From contig PEWW01000136.1 of the NCBI GenBank assembly GCA_002779345.1, forward strand, positions 1-8,327: a DNA stretch of 8,327 nt, written 5' to 3'. Below, in pieces: positions 1 to 7,423 of the stretch. The position numbers and the translations under genes are program-made. Origin of the DNA: Candidatus Omnitrophica bacterium CG07_land_8_20_14_0_80_50_8 (lineage in GTDB: Bacteria; Omnitrophota; Gorgyraeia; 2-02-FULL-51-18). The first letter of the stretch is position 1. Each line of letters opens with the position of its first letter. A model generated the notes under the pieces. That model was not told the origin of the DNA. It saw nothing but the letters and a program-made list of their open reading frames with translations, and searched no databases.

Positions 1-795
1 GCGGTTTATGGGACCGTCAACGATCTAGCCATGTGCGGCGCTAAGCCCCTTTATTTAAGCGCCGGTTTTATCATCGAAGAAGGATTGAAGACGGAAACCC
101 TTTCGCGTATAGTCAATTCCATGAGTTGCGCGGCTAAAATAGCGTCGGTGGCGATTGTGACCGGCGACACCAAGGTCGTGGATCGCGGGAAGGGCGACGG
201 CATTTTTATCAATACGGCCGGAATCGGGATCATCGAACACCGGTTGGATATCGCTCCGCGGAGCATCAAACCGGGAGACCGTATTCTCTTAAGCGGCGAT
301 CTGGGCCGGCATGGAACGGCCATCATGGCGGTGCGCGAAGGCCTGGCTTTTGAGAGCCGGATCGAAAGCGATTCGGCTTCGGTGTCGGAGATTGTGGAAA
401 AACTTTTGAAGGCAGGGATCCAGATCCACTGTTTGCGGGATCTTACCCGCGGCGGGCTATCGAGCGCGTTGAATGAGATCGCGCAGTCACGCGGTTTGGG
501 AATCAACATCGTAGAAACAACCGTCCCCGTTCGGCCGGAGGTCGCCTCGGCCTGTGAAATTTTTGGCTTGGATCCGTTCTATGTCGCGAATGAAGGCCGG
601 TTCATCGCTTTTGTTCCTCAGGCCGACGCGGAGAGGGCTTTGGCCCTGATGCGGTCTCTGCCCTTGGGACGAGAGTCCGCGCTCATAGGCGAAGTGGGAA
701 CAAACGCCTCCGGGATGGTCACGCTTAAGAACGAGATCGGCACTGGCCGGATTTTAGATATGTTAACGGGAGACCAGCTCCCCAGGATTTGTTGA
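1..795 (+). CDS. hypE: Hydrogenase expression/formation protein HypE, 5'-truncated by the window edge
   Basis: HypE works with HypF to make the cyanide ligands of the [NiFe]-hydrogenase active site: it dehydrates, using ATP, a carbamoyl group carried on its C-terminal cysteine to a thiocyanate, then passes CN to the HypC-HypD complex in the cytoplasm. The reading frame is open from base 1, so the gene begins outside the window; 264 residues are visible, against about 330-350 for the family, so roughly 70-85 are missing. Visible family blocks are [20 protein letters not shown] near the left edge (AIRS-type ATP-binding half), GDTKVV with [40 protein letters not shown] (AIRS C-terminal half) and ANEGRF. 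The protein ends in Pro-Arg-Ile-Cys directly before TGA at 793-795, so the essential terminal cysteine is present. The internal ATG at 31 lies inside a conserved block and is not the start. It lies 7 bases upstream of the acetate--CoA ligase gene and is probably cotranscribed with it. Confidence 0.96.
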   Translation, partial: AVYGTVNDLAMCGAKPLYLSAGFIIEEGLKTETLSRIVNSMSCAAKIASVAIVTGDTKVVDRGKGDGIFINTAGIGIIEHRLDIAPRSIKPGDRILLSGDLGRHGTAIMAVREGLAFESRIESDSASVSEIVEKLLKAGIQIHCLRDLTRGGLSSALNEIAQSRGLGINIVETTVPVRPEVASACEIFGLDPFYVANEGRFIAFVPQADAERALALMRSLPLGRESALIGEVGTNASGMVTLKNEIGTGRILDMLTGDQLPRIC

Positions 796-802
796 TAATC
801 CT

Positions 803-3583
803 ATGAACTTAGATAATAAAAAAATTTTAACGGCCAAATACGTCGCTATAAGACTAGAGGACCCGTCTCATAATATTTGGCGGACGCGCTCGCGTCCGTT
901 AGACGCGATCTTTAAACCAAAAACCGTGGCGGTCATTGGCGCGACGGAAAAAGAGGACAGTGTCGGCCGCGCCGTTATTTGGAATTTGATCCAACCCTGT
1001 TTTAAGGGCCGGGTGTTTCCCATTAATCCCAAGCGTCCCGCCATTTTTGAAAAGAAGGCCTATCCGGATATTCAGTCGGTTCCCGAGCCCGTGGACCTGG
1101 CCGTTATCGCGACGCCGGCGGCGACGGTTTTGGACCTGGTAAAAGAATGCGCTGCGGCACATGTCAAGGGACTGATCATTATTTCGGCCGGATTCAAAGA
1201 ATTGGGAGAATCCGGAGCGGCGCTTGAACGTCAGGTTGTGGCCGAGGCCAAAAAGACCGGCATGCGCGTCATCGGACCAAATTGCTTAGGCATTATGAAT
1301 CCGGTCGTTGGTTTGAATGCGACCTTCGCCGGCGAGATCGCCCTTCCGGGCCATGTAGGCTTTATAAGCCAGAGCGGAGCGCTGGGCACGGCGGTGTTGG
1401 ATTGGAGCCTCGAGGAAAACGTGGGTTTCAGTTCTTTTATTTCGGCCGGATCCATGGCGGATATAGGTTGGGGAGATTTGATTGATTATCTCGGAGATGA
1501 CCCGGAGACCCATAGCATTCTGATCTATATGGAATCCATCGGAGACGCGCGTGACTTTTTGTCGGCGGCCAGAGAAGTGGCGTTGACGAAACCCGTCATT
1601 GTGCTAAAGGCCGGCAGGACTCAGGCCGCCGCGAAAGCCGCGATTTCGCACACCGGCTCGATCGCCGGCAGTGACGAGGTGCTCGAGGCCGCGTTTGAAC
1701 GCTCGGGTGTTCTGCGTGTGACACAGATCGGGGATCTATTTGACCTGGCTGATATTCTTTCCAAACAGCCCCGCCCCAAAGGGCCGAAGCTTGCGATCGT
1801 CACCAATGCCGGAGGCCCGGGAGTTTTGGCGACAGATGCCTTGGTCGAGGCCGGCGGACAACTTGCTGAGATTAAGGAAAACGCTTATGCCGCGCTCAAC
1901 GCGTTCCTGCCGCCGCAATGGAGCCATAATAATCCGATCGATGTTTTGGGTGACGCAGACGCGGAGCGATATGCGAAAACCCTCGAGGTCCTCTCAACAG
2001 ATCCCGACGTGGACGGTCTGCTCGTCATCCTAACGCCTCAGGCGATGACGGACGCGACGAAAACGGCCGAGGTTTTGAAGGCCTACGCGAAAATACCCGA
2101 CCGGCCGATTTTGGCCAGTTGGATGGGCGCCGAGGTCGTGAAACAGGGCAAAAAGATCCTAACTTGTGCCGGTATCCCGTTTTTCCCTTACCCTGATGAG
2201 GCGGCTAGACTCTTTCAATCGGTGTGGAAATACAGTGAAAACTTGAAAGCGCTTTATGAAACGCCGGTGACGCCGTCGCGTTGCGCGCTCGCCCCGCGTG
2301 TGTCTTCGACGGGCTGTCATGAGATCATTGCCCAGGCGCGGCGTTCCCATCGCGTGATCCTGACGGAATTTGAATCCAAAAAACTCCTGGCATCTTACGG
2401 CATTCCCGTGGTCGAAACTTATGCGGCGTACGATGAAAAAGAAGCGCTCGAATGGGCCGAAAAGATAGGGTATCCCGTGGTAGTCAAATTACATTCAGAA
2501 ACCATCACACATAAATCTGACATCGGCGGCGTACGTTTGGATCTCAAGGACGCGGCGGCAGTTCGAGCCGCGTTTAAAGCTATTTGCGCGATCGTCACGG
2601 ATAAAAAAGGCGCGGCGGCGTTCCAAGGCGTGACCGTTCAGCCGATGGTGCCGCAGGACGGTTATGAACTCATTCTGGGAAGCAGTCTCGACGCCCAGCT
2701 GGGTCCCATGATTCTGTTCGGAGCCGGCGGGAAACTGGTGGAAATATTTCATGATCACGCGATCGCGATTCCGCCGCTAACCACGACGCTGGCGCGCCGT
2801 ATGATGGATAAGACCAAGATTTCCAAAGTCCTTCACGGGGTGAGAGGAGAACGGGGCGTGGATTTGGCGCTAGTCACCGAGATCCTTGTCCAGTTCAGCG
2901 AGCTCGTGGTCGAACAACGCTGGATCAAGGAGATCGATATCAACCCGTTTCTGGTCTCTCCGGACAGGTGTCTGGCGCTGGATGCGCGCATCGTGTTGCA
3001 CGACATGAAGCAGACGGAGGACCAGCTTCCGAAACTCGCGATACGTCCCTATCCGGTAGAGTACGTGAATCAGCTGAAAATGAAGGACGGCCAGGAGGTA
3101 TTGGTACGCCCCATTCGTCCCGAGGACGAACCGCTGTTGGTCAAATTTCATCACCAGCTTTCGGAGCAGTCCATTTATCGCCGCTATTTTCGGTCGATCG
3201 GTTTAAGCGACCGCATCGCGCACCGGCGGTTGATCAACGTCTGTTTCAACGACTACGACCGCGAGATCGCGCTTGTCGCCGATATCCGCGATCCCGAAAA
3301 AGGCGAGCATGAGATTTTGGCGGTGGCGCGTTTGAGCCGCTTGCACGGCACCGAAGAAGCGCTTTTTTCGATGATCATCGCCGACTCGTTTCAACACCGC
3401 GGGTTGGGGACTAAGCTTCTGCGGCTTATTCTTGAGGCCGCAAAAATGGAAAAAATAAAAAAAGTGATGGCCACGACCCATCCGGACAACGCGGCCATGA
3501 AGAAAATTTTTGAAAAAGCAGGTTTCGATTTTCATACTGATCGGGAAACCGGATTGATCCTTGCTGAGTTTAATCTCTCATAA
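803..3583 (+). CDS. Bifunctional ADP-forming acetate/acyl-CoA ligase fused to a GNAT acetyltransferase (Pat/PatZ-like architecture)
   Basis: This 926-residue cytoplasmic protein would interconvert acyl-CoA + ADP + Pi and carboxylate + CoA + ATP, and carries a protein-acetyltransferase-like domain. Domains: a CoA-binding Rossmann domain (about 35-130, with VAVIGA at 42-47); succinyl-CoA-ligase-like domains (about 180-470); an ATP-grasp domain (about 515-735, closing with EIDINPFLV and ALDARIVL); and a GNAT domain (about 760-926, acetyl-CoA loop QHRGLG at 864-869). His283 in SHTGSIAG matches the phosphorylated histidine of archaeal-type acetyl-CoA synthetases, and His570 in THKSDIGG the second relay histidine of the beta subunit. 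Enterobacterial Pat/PatZ has lost the first of these, so this copy may still make ATP. About 30 residues precede the usual N-terminus ([16 protein letters not shown]). The ATG at 803 has only a distant AGGA (784-787), so translation may be coupled to hypE, 7 bases upstream. The substrate (acetate or another acid) cannot be read from sequence. Confidence 0.94.
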   Translation: MNLDNKKILTAKYVAIRLEDPSHNIWRTRSRPLDAIFKPKTVAVIGATEKEDSVGRAVIWNLIQPCFKGRVFPINPKRPAIFEKKAYPDIQSVPEPVDLAVIATPAATVLDLVKECAAAHVKGLIIISAGFKELGESGAALERQVVAEAKKTGMRVIGPNCLGIMNPVVGLNATFAGEIALPGHVGFISQSGALGTAVLDWSLEENVGFSSFISAGSMADIGWGDLIDYLGDDPETHSILIYMESIGDARDFLSAAREVALTKPVIVLKAGRTQAAAKAAISHTGSIAGSDEVLEAAFERSGVLRVTQIGDLFDLADILSKQPRPKGPKLAIVTNAGGPGVLATDALVEAGGQLAEIKENAYAALNAFLPPQWSHNNPIDVLGDADAERYAKTLEVLSTDPDVDGLLVILTPQAMTDATKTAEVLKAYAKIPDRPILASWMGAEVVKQGKKILTCAGIPFFPYPDEAARLFQSVWKYSENLKALYETPVTPSRCALAPRVSSTGCHEIIAQARRSHRVILTEFESKKLLASYGIPVVETYAAYDEKEALEWAEKIGYPVVVKLHSETITHKSDIGGVRLDLKDAAAVRAAFKAICAIVTDKKGAAAFQGVTVQPMVPQDGYELILGSSLDAQLGPMILFGAGGKLVEIFHDHAIAIPPLTTTLARRMMDKTKISKVLHGVRGERGVDLALVTEILVQFSELVVEQRWIKEIDINPFLVSPDRCLALDARIVLHDMKQTEDQLPKLAIRPYPVEYVNQLKMKDGQEVLVRPIRPEDEPLLVKFHHQLSEQSIYRRYFRSIGLSDRIAHRRLINVCFNDYDREIALVADIRDPEKGEHEILAVARLSRLHGTEEALFSMIIADSFQHRGLGTKLLRLILEAAKMEKIKKVMATTHPDNAAMKKIFEKAGFDFHTDRETGLILAEFNLS

Positions 3584-3592
3584 TCATAGACT

Positions 3593-3596
3593 AGGA
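3593..3596 (+). promoter_or_regulatory. Ribosome-binding site of the PFOR gene
   Basis: AGGA lies 8 bases before the ATG at 3605, in the 21-base gap after the ligase stop codon. It supports this start, as does the match of the N-terminus to PFORs (ETLDANEAVAEIAY begins within the first few residues). No promoter or terminator fits in the gap, which supports cotranscription. Confidence 0.7.
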
Positions 3597-3604
3597 TAAC
3601 AAAA

Positions 3605-6600
3605 ATGAAAAGAATTTATGAAACGCTGGATGCCAACGAAGCCGTAGCCGAGATCGCGTATGCCTTGAACGAAGTGATAGCGATATACCCGATCACGCCC
3701 GCATCGCCCATGAGCGAGTACGCGGATGCCTGGGCCAACGAAAAAAGGCCGAATCTTTGGGGCACGGTTCCCTCGGTGGTCGAAATGCAAAGCGAGGGCG
3801 GCGCGGCAGGCGTTATTCATGGCGCCTTGCAAACGGGCGCCTTGGCTACTACTTTTACTTCGTCCCAAGGACTGCTTCTCATGATCCCCGTTATGTATAA
3901 AATCGCGGGAGAACTTACGCCCGTAGTTTTTCATATCGCCGCCCGGTCTTTGGCGACGCACGCCTTGTCTATTTTCGGCGATCAGAGCGACGTGATGGCG
4001 GCGCGGTTGACGGGCTTTGCTTTTCTTTCTTCGAATTCGGTCCAGGAGGCCCAAGATTTCGCGTTGATCGCGCATGCGGCGACCTTAAAATCAAGGATCC
4101 CTTTCGTGCATTTTTTTGACGGTTTTCGGACTTCGCATGAGATCTCGAAGATTGAGGTGCTAACGACCGAGCATTTGAGAGCGATGATAGACGAAAAACT
4201 GATCAAAGATCACCGCGACCGCGCGCTTACGCCTGACCGGCCCGTGATCCGGGGCACGGCTCAAAATCCGGATGTGTTTTTTCAATCCAGAGAAACCGCG
4301 AATCTGTTTTATCAAAGGTGCCCGGGGATCGTGGAAGAGACCATGAAACAATTTGCCGAACTGACGGGCCGGACCTATAGCCTCTATGAATACCATGGGG
4401 CTTTGAATGCCGAAAGGGTCATTGTCCTGATGGGATCCGGATGCGAAACGGCGCATGAGACCGTAGACCATCTCAACAAGAAAAACGGGAAGGTGGGTGT
4501 ATTAAAGGTCAGGCTGTATCGTCCGTTGGATTGTAAACGGTTTGTGGAAGCGTTGCCTGCCTCGGTCAGATCGATAGCCGTTTTAGATCGCACGAAGGAG
4601 CCGGGAAGCGGCGGTGAGCCTCTTTTTCTGGATTGCGTGAGCGCGATCCAGGAAGGATTGCAGAACAAGTGGGGAACGCTTAAGTCTTCGCCGCGGGTCA
4701 TCGGCGGCCGGTACGGCCTGTCTTCGAAGGAATTTACACCGGCGATGGTGAAGGGTGTTTTTGATAATCTAGCTTTGCCTGATCCAAAAAATCATTTTAC
4801 GGTGGGCATCAACGACGACGTGTCCCACACCAGCATCCCTTACGACAAGGCGTTTCGTATCGCGCACGCGGGGTGTTACCAGGCCATCTTTTTTGGCTTA
4901 GGGTCCGACGGAACCGTCGGGGCAAATAAAAACTCCATTAAAATTATAGGTGAGCATACCGACCATTTTATTCAGGGTTACTTTGTTTATGATTCTAAAA
5001 AAGCCGGCGCCATGACGGTTTCGCACCTTCGCTTCGGTCCTCAACCCATCCGATCGGCGTACCTGGTGGATAAAGCGAATTTTGTCGGTTGTCATCAAAC
5101 GACCTTCCTCGAACAATTGGACGTGCTGGAGAACATCGAGCCGGCCGGGACGTTTCTTTTAAATACATCGCATCGGCCTGAGGAGGTATGGAAAAGCCTT
5201 CCGAGAAATATTCAACAGCATATCTTGAAGAAGAAACTTAAATTTTTTGTGATCGACGGCTACCGGATCGCCAAGGAATGCGGACTTGGCGCTCACATCA
5301 ACCGTGTCATGCAAGTATGCTTTTTCTCGATTTCCGGGATCCTGCCGCGCGAACAGGCGATAGAAAGGATCAAGGAATCGATAAGACTTACCTACGGAAA
5401 AAAAGGAGCCGAGATCGCCCAGATCAATTTGAATGCCGTTGACCGCACGTTGGCCAATGTGTTTCAGGTGAAGGTTCCCGCCTCGAGCCCGGAAGGCCAC
5501 AAGCTCCCTCCTCCGGTTTCGGCAAAAGCGCCTGAATTTGTCCGAAACGTGATCGGAGCTATTATCGCGAACCGGGGCAACGAACTGCCGGTCAGCGCGC
5601 TTCCCATCGATGGGACGTATCCCGTAGGCACCACACAATGGGAAAAGCGGAATTTAGCTCAAGAAATCCCCGTTTGGGAACCCGGACTTTGTATTCAGTG
5701 CGGCAAATGCGCTTTTGTATGTCCGCACGGGGTGATCCGCGTCAAGGCCTATGGATCGGAGAATTTAAAAAAAGCGCCGTCGACGTTTAAATCGACAGAG
5801 GCGCGCAACCCCTCTTGGGCCGGTCAAAAATATACGATTCAAGTGGCGCCTGAAGATTGTACCGGCTGTACGATATGTGTCGAAGTTTGTCCCGCCAAGA
5901 GTAGGACCGCCGAACCGATCAAGGCCATTAACATGCGCCCGCTACCGCCGATCCGCGAGCCCGAAAAGGCGAATTGGGAGTTTTTCCTGGGTTTGCCGGA
6001 AACCGAACGCCGCCGCATGGATTTGACAAAGATCCGCGAACAGCAGGCGCAACAGCCGTTGTTTGAGTTTTCAGGGGCGTGTGCGGGTTGCGGTGAAACG
6101 CCCTATTTAAAACTTCTCTCGCAGCTTTTTGGTGACCGGTCCGTGGTGGCCAACGCCACCGGTTGCTCCTCGATCTACGGAGGAAATTTGCCTACGACGC
6201 CGTGGACAAAGAATAAACAAGGGCGGGGTCCCGCGTGGTCAAACTCACTTTTTGAGGACAACGCGGAGTTTGGACTGGGCATGCGTATTTCGATCGATAA
6301 ACAACGTATGTTTGCGTCTGAACTTCTGGTAAAACTGTCCTCCAGTGTCGGACAAGAGTTTGTTCAAGCTATCCTGACGGCCCCTCAAAAAGATGAAGCG
6401 GACATTTATGAACAGCGCCTGCGTGTGGAAACGCTTCGGACGAAGCTTGCCGCTATTCAGTCGATGGATGCCAGGCGGCTTGAGGCGCTGGTCGACTACT
6501 TTGTGAAAAAAGATGTCTGGATCGTAGGGGGCGACGGTTGGGCTTATGACATCGGATTTGGCGGTTTGGACCACGTCATCGCCGGCGGCGCGAACGTGAA

Positions 6601-7189
6601 TATCCTGGTGCTTGATACGGAGGTTTATTCGAATACGGGCGGACAGAAATCAAAGTCCACGCCCCGCGGCGCGGTTGCAAAATTTGCCTCCGGCGGAAAG
6701 GACTCGGCCAAAAAAGACCTGGGTTTAATCGCCATGTCCTACGGGAACGTTTATGTCGCCAGTGTCGCCATGGGAGCGAAGGACGAACATACGCTGAAAG
6801 CATTTCTTGAAGCGGAGGCTTATGAGGGGCCGTCTCTCATCATCGCTTACAGCCACTGCATCGCGCACGGGATTCAAATGGCTACGGCCCTGCAAAATCA
6901 AAAAGCCGCTTTTGACTCCGGCCGCTGGCCGTTATACCGATTTAATCCGGATCGAATTCTTTTGGGAGAAAATCCGCTGCAGATCGAAACTCCTTCACGC
7001 CCGATTCCCGTCGAACAATACATGATGATGGAAAATCGCTTTAAGATGCTCATGAAAGCGCGTCCGAATGAAACGGCGGAGTTGATCAAGAAAGTTCAGA
7101 ATGATGTGGAGACGCGGCAACAATTTTATAAATATCTGGCCCAATGCGCCGCAAAGTTGGAGGATATTCCCTCGGCCTCGGTGCGATGA
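3605..7189 (+). CDS. nifJ: Pyruvate:ferredoxin (flavodoxin) oxidoreductase, single-chain homodimeric type
   Basis: PFOR oxidatively decarboxylates pyruvate with CoA to acetyl-CoA and CO2 and reduces ferredoxin, using thiamine diphosphate and three [4Fe-4S] clusters; it can run in reverse. The 1194 residues hold the full fused order. The N-terminal domain has YPITP (Thr31), Glu64 in VEMQSEGG and Arg114 in HIAARSLATH, at the same numbers as active-site residues of the Desulfovibrio africanus enzyme. The central domain contains GTVGANKNSIKIIG and AGAMTVSHLRFGPQPIRS. A 2x[4Fe-4S] ferredoxin domain has Cys696/699/702/706 and Cys752/755/758/762. The C-terminal domain has Cys826, Cys829, Cys854 and Cys1085 for the proximal cluster, and GDGWAYDIG (976-984) to NTGG (1010-1013) for TPP-Mg binding. 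No key residue is missing. The chain stops soon after the core fold, without room for the D. africanus C-terminal oxygen-protection extension. It is the third gene of the probable hypE-ligase-PFOR operon; its acetyl-CoA product is the substrate of the gene upstream. Confidence 0.97.
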   Translation: MKRIYETLDANEAVAEIAYALNEVIAIYPITPASPMSEYADAWANEKRPNLWGTVPSVVEMQSEGGAAGVIHGALQTGALATTFTSSQGLLLMIPVMYKIAGELTPVVFHIAARSLATHALSIFGDQSDVMAARLTGFAFLSSNSVQEAQDFALIAHAATLKSRIPFVHFFDGFRTSHEISKIEVLTTEHLRAMIDEKLIKDHRDRALTPDRPVIRGTAQNPDVFFQSRETANLFYQRCPGIVEETMKQFAELTGRTYSLYEYHGALNAERVIVLMGSGCETAHETVDHLNKKNGKVGVLKVRLYRPLDCKRFVEALPASVRSIAVLDRTKEPGSGGEPLFLDCVSAIQEGLQNKWGTLKSSPRVIGGRYGLSSKEFTPAMVKGVFDNLALPDPKNHFTVGINDDVSHTSIPYDKAFRIAHAGCYQAIFFGLGSDGTVGANKNSIKIIGEHTDHFIQGYFVYDSKKAGAMTVSHLRFGPQPIRSAYLVDKANFVGCHQTTFLEQLDVLENIEPAGTFLLNTSHRPEEVWKSLPRNIQQHILKKKLKFFVIDGYRIAKECGLGAHINRVMQVCFFSISGILPREQAIERIKESIRLTYGKKGAEIAQINLNAVDRTLANVFQVKVPASSPEGHKLPPPVSAKAPEFVRNVIGAIIANRGNELPVSALPIDGTYPVGTTQWEKRNLAQEIPVWEPGLCIQCGKCAFVCPHGVIRVKAYGSENLKKAPSTFKSTEARNPSWAGQKYTIQVAPEDCTGCTICVEVCPAKSRTAEPIKAINMRPLPPIREPEKANWEFFLGLPETERRRMDLTKIREQQAQQPLFEFSGACAGCGETPYLKLLSQLFGDRSVVANATGCSSIYGGNLPTTPWTKNKQGRGPAWSNSLFEDNAEFGLGMRISIDKQRMFASELLVKLSSSVGQEFVQAILTAPQKDEADIYEQRLRVETLRTKLAAIQSMDARRLEALVDYFVKKDVWIVGGDGWAYDIGFGGLDHVIAGGANVNILVLDTEVYSNTGGQKSKSTPRGAVAKFASGGKDSAKKDLGLIAMSYGNVYVASVAMGAKDEHTLKAFLEAEAYEGPSLIIAYSHCIAHGIQMATALQNQKAAFDSGRWPLYRFNPDRILLGENPLQIETPSRPIPVEQYMMMENRFKMLMKARPNETAELIKKVQNDVETRQQFYKYLAQCAAKLEDIPSASVR

Positions 7190-7264
7190 CCATGGAATCA
7201 TCTACATGACGGTTTTGAATCCGATTGCCTGTGCCCCCAAAGACCCTTCTTGAAATAGTTGATT

Positions 7265-7280
7265 ATTTTTAGTTAAAAAT
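7265..7280. repeat. Small AT-only inverted repeat downstream of the PFOR gene
   Basis: ATTTTTA and TAAAAAT form a perfect 7-base inverted repeat separated by GT. It sits 76 bases after the PFOR stop in a strongly AT-rich stretch (about 7254-7345). The stem has no G-C pair and almost no loop, so it is a poor intrinsic terminator; it could be a protein-binding dyad or chance in AT-rich DNA. Confidence 0.3.
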
Positions 7281-7316
7281 GATAAAAATATTTAATCCAA
7301 TAAATTCTTGTAACTC

Positions 7317-7346
7317 TTGAATTTTCAATTAAATATAGCATACTAT
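7317..7346 (+). promoter_or_regulatory. Candidate sigma-70-type promoter for the exported-protein gene
   Basis: TTGAAT (7317-7322) and TACTAT (7341-7346) each match four of six bases of the -35 and -10 consensus, with an 18-base spacer, in the AT-rich gap about 80 bases before the TTG start at 7424. The clear change of composition and the 234-base gap argue that the downstream gene has its own promoter, but several other AT-rich hexamer pairs in the gap would score similarly. Confidence 0.3.
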
Positions 7347-7348
7347 CT

Positions 7349-7380
7349 CTGACCCTGTTTTTCCGGAAAAGTCAGCTTTT
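7349..7380 (+). terminator. Possible hairpin with short T-run, weak terminator or operator-like dyad
   Basis: CTGAC (7349-7353) pairs with GTCAG (7371-7375). Inside it is the perfect 12-base palindrome TTTTCCGGAAAA (7359-7370), and CTTTT follows at 7376-7380. Read as RNA it can fold into two short stems with a four-base bulge (CCTG). It could end PFOR transcripts about 190 bases after the stop codon, but the stem is interrupted and the T-run short. It also overlaps the expected transcription start of the candidate promoter just upstream, so an operator reading is equally possible and both calls cannot be fully right. Confidence 0.3.
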
Positions 7381-7407
7381 AATCGTTAGTTCAATGAATA
7401 AAATGGC

Positions 7408-7413
7408 AGGAGG
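7408..7413 (+). promoter_or_regulatory. Strong Shine-Dalgarno that fixes a TTG start
   Basis: A perfect AGGAGG lies 10 bases before the TTG at 7424. The in-frame stop TAG (7421-7423) immediately precedes that TTG, so no start further upstream is possible in this frame. The next in-frame ATG (7541) has no comparable ribosome-binding site and would discard the signal peptide. This is the best ribosome-binding site in the window. Confidence 0.75.
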
Positions 7414-7423
7414 ATTTTTTTAG

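Larger units (their letters stand above)
7190..7423. other. AT-rich intergenic region between PFOR and the exported-protein gene
   Basis: This is the only sizeable non-coding stretch. The first 60 bases still have gene-like composition and hold a 15-codon open frame (ATG 7206 to TGA 7253) without a ribosome-binding site, probably not a gene. About 7254-7345 is very AT-rich. It then holds the dyads, candidate promoter and Shine-Dalgarno listed separately. I see no tRNA, riboswitch or small RNA with recognisable structure and no strong intrinsic terminator directly after PFOR. Confidence 0.6.

Noticed and set aside
3440..3465. A-rich patch near the end of the ligase gene that could mimic a promoter or insertion
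   Set aside because: It encodes the lysine-rich MEKIKKV stretch in the GNAT domain and sits in continuous conserved frame.
3584..4075. 163-codon open frame on the - strand across the start of the PFOR gene
   Set aside because: It lies opposite highly conserved PFOR codons, is rich in Arg/His/Gln as expected of an antisense shadow, and shows no family motif.
5398..5408. Run of seven A followed by GGAG in the PFOR gene, resembling a slippage site
   Set aside because: The frame is intact and conserved on both sides, and the run is explained by two AAA lysine codons after GGA; no sign of a second product.
5159..5638. 159-codon open frame on the - strand inside the PFOR gene
   Set aside because: Shadow of conserved PFOR sequence; no motif and no ribosome-binding signal that I can see.
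5779..5796. Inverted repeat GTCGA/TCGAC inside the PFOR gene
   Set aside because: A five-base stem within the linker between the two ferredoxin-type cluster motifs; expected by chance in a gene of this length.
7206..7253. 15-codon open frame just after the PFOR gene
   Set aside because: No ribosome-binding site, very short, and no recognisable leader-peptide feature such as codon runs or an attenuator hairpin following it.
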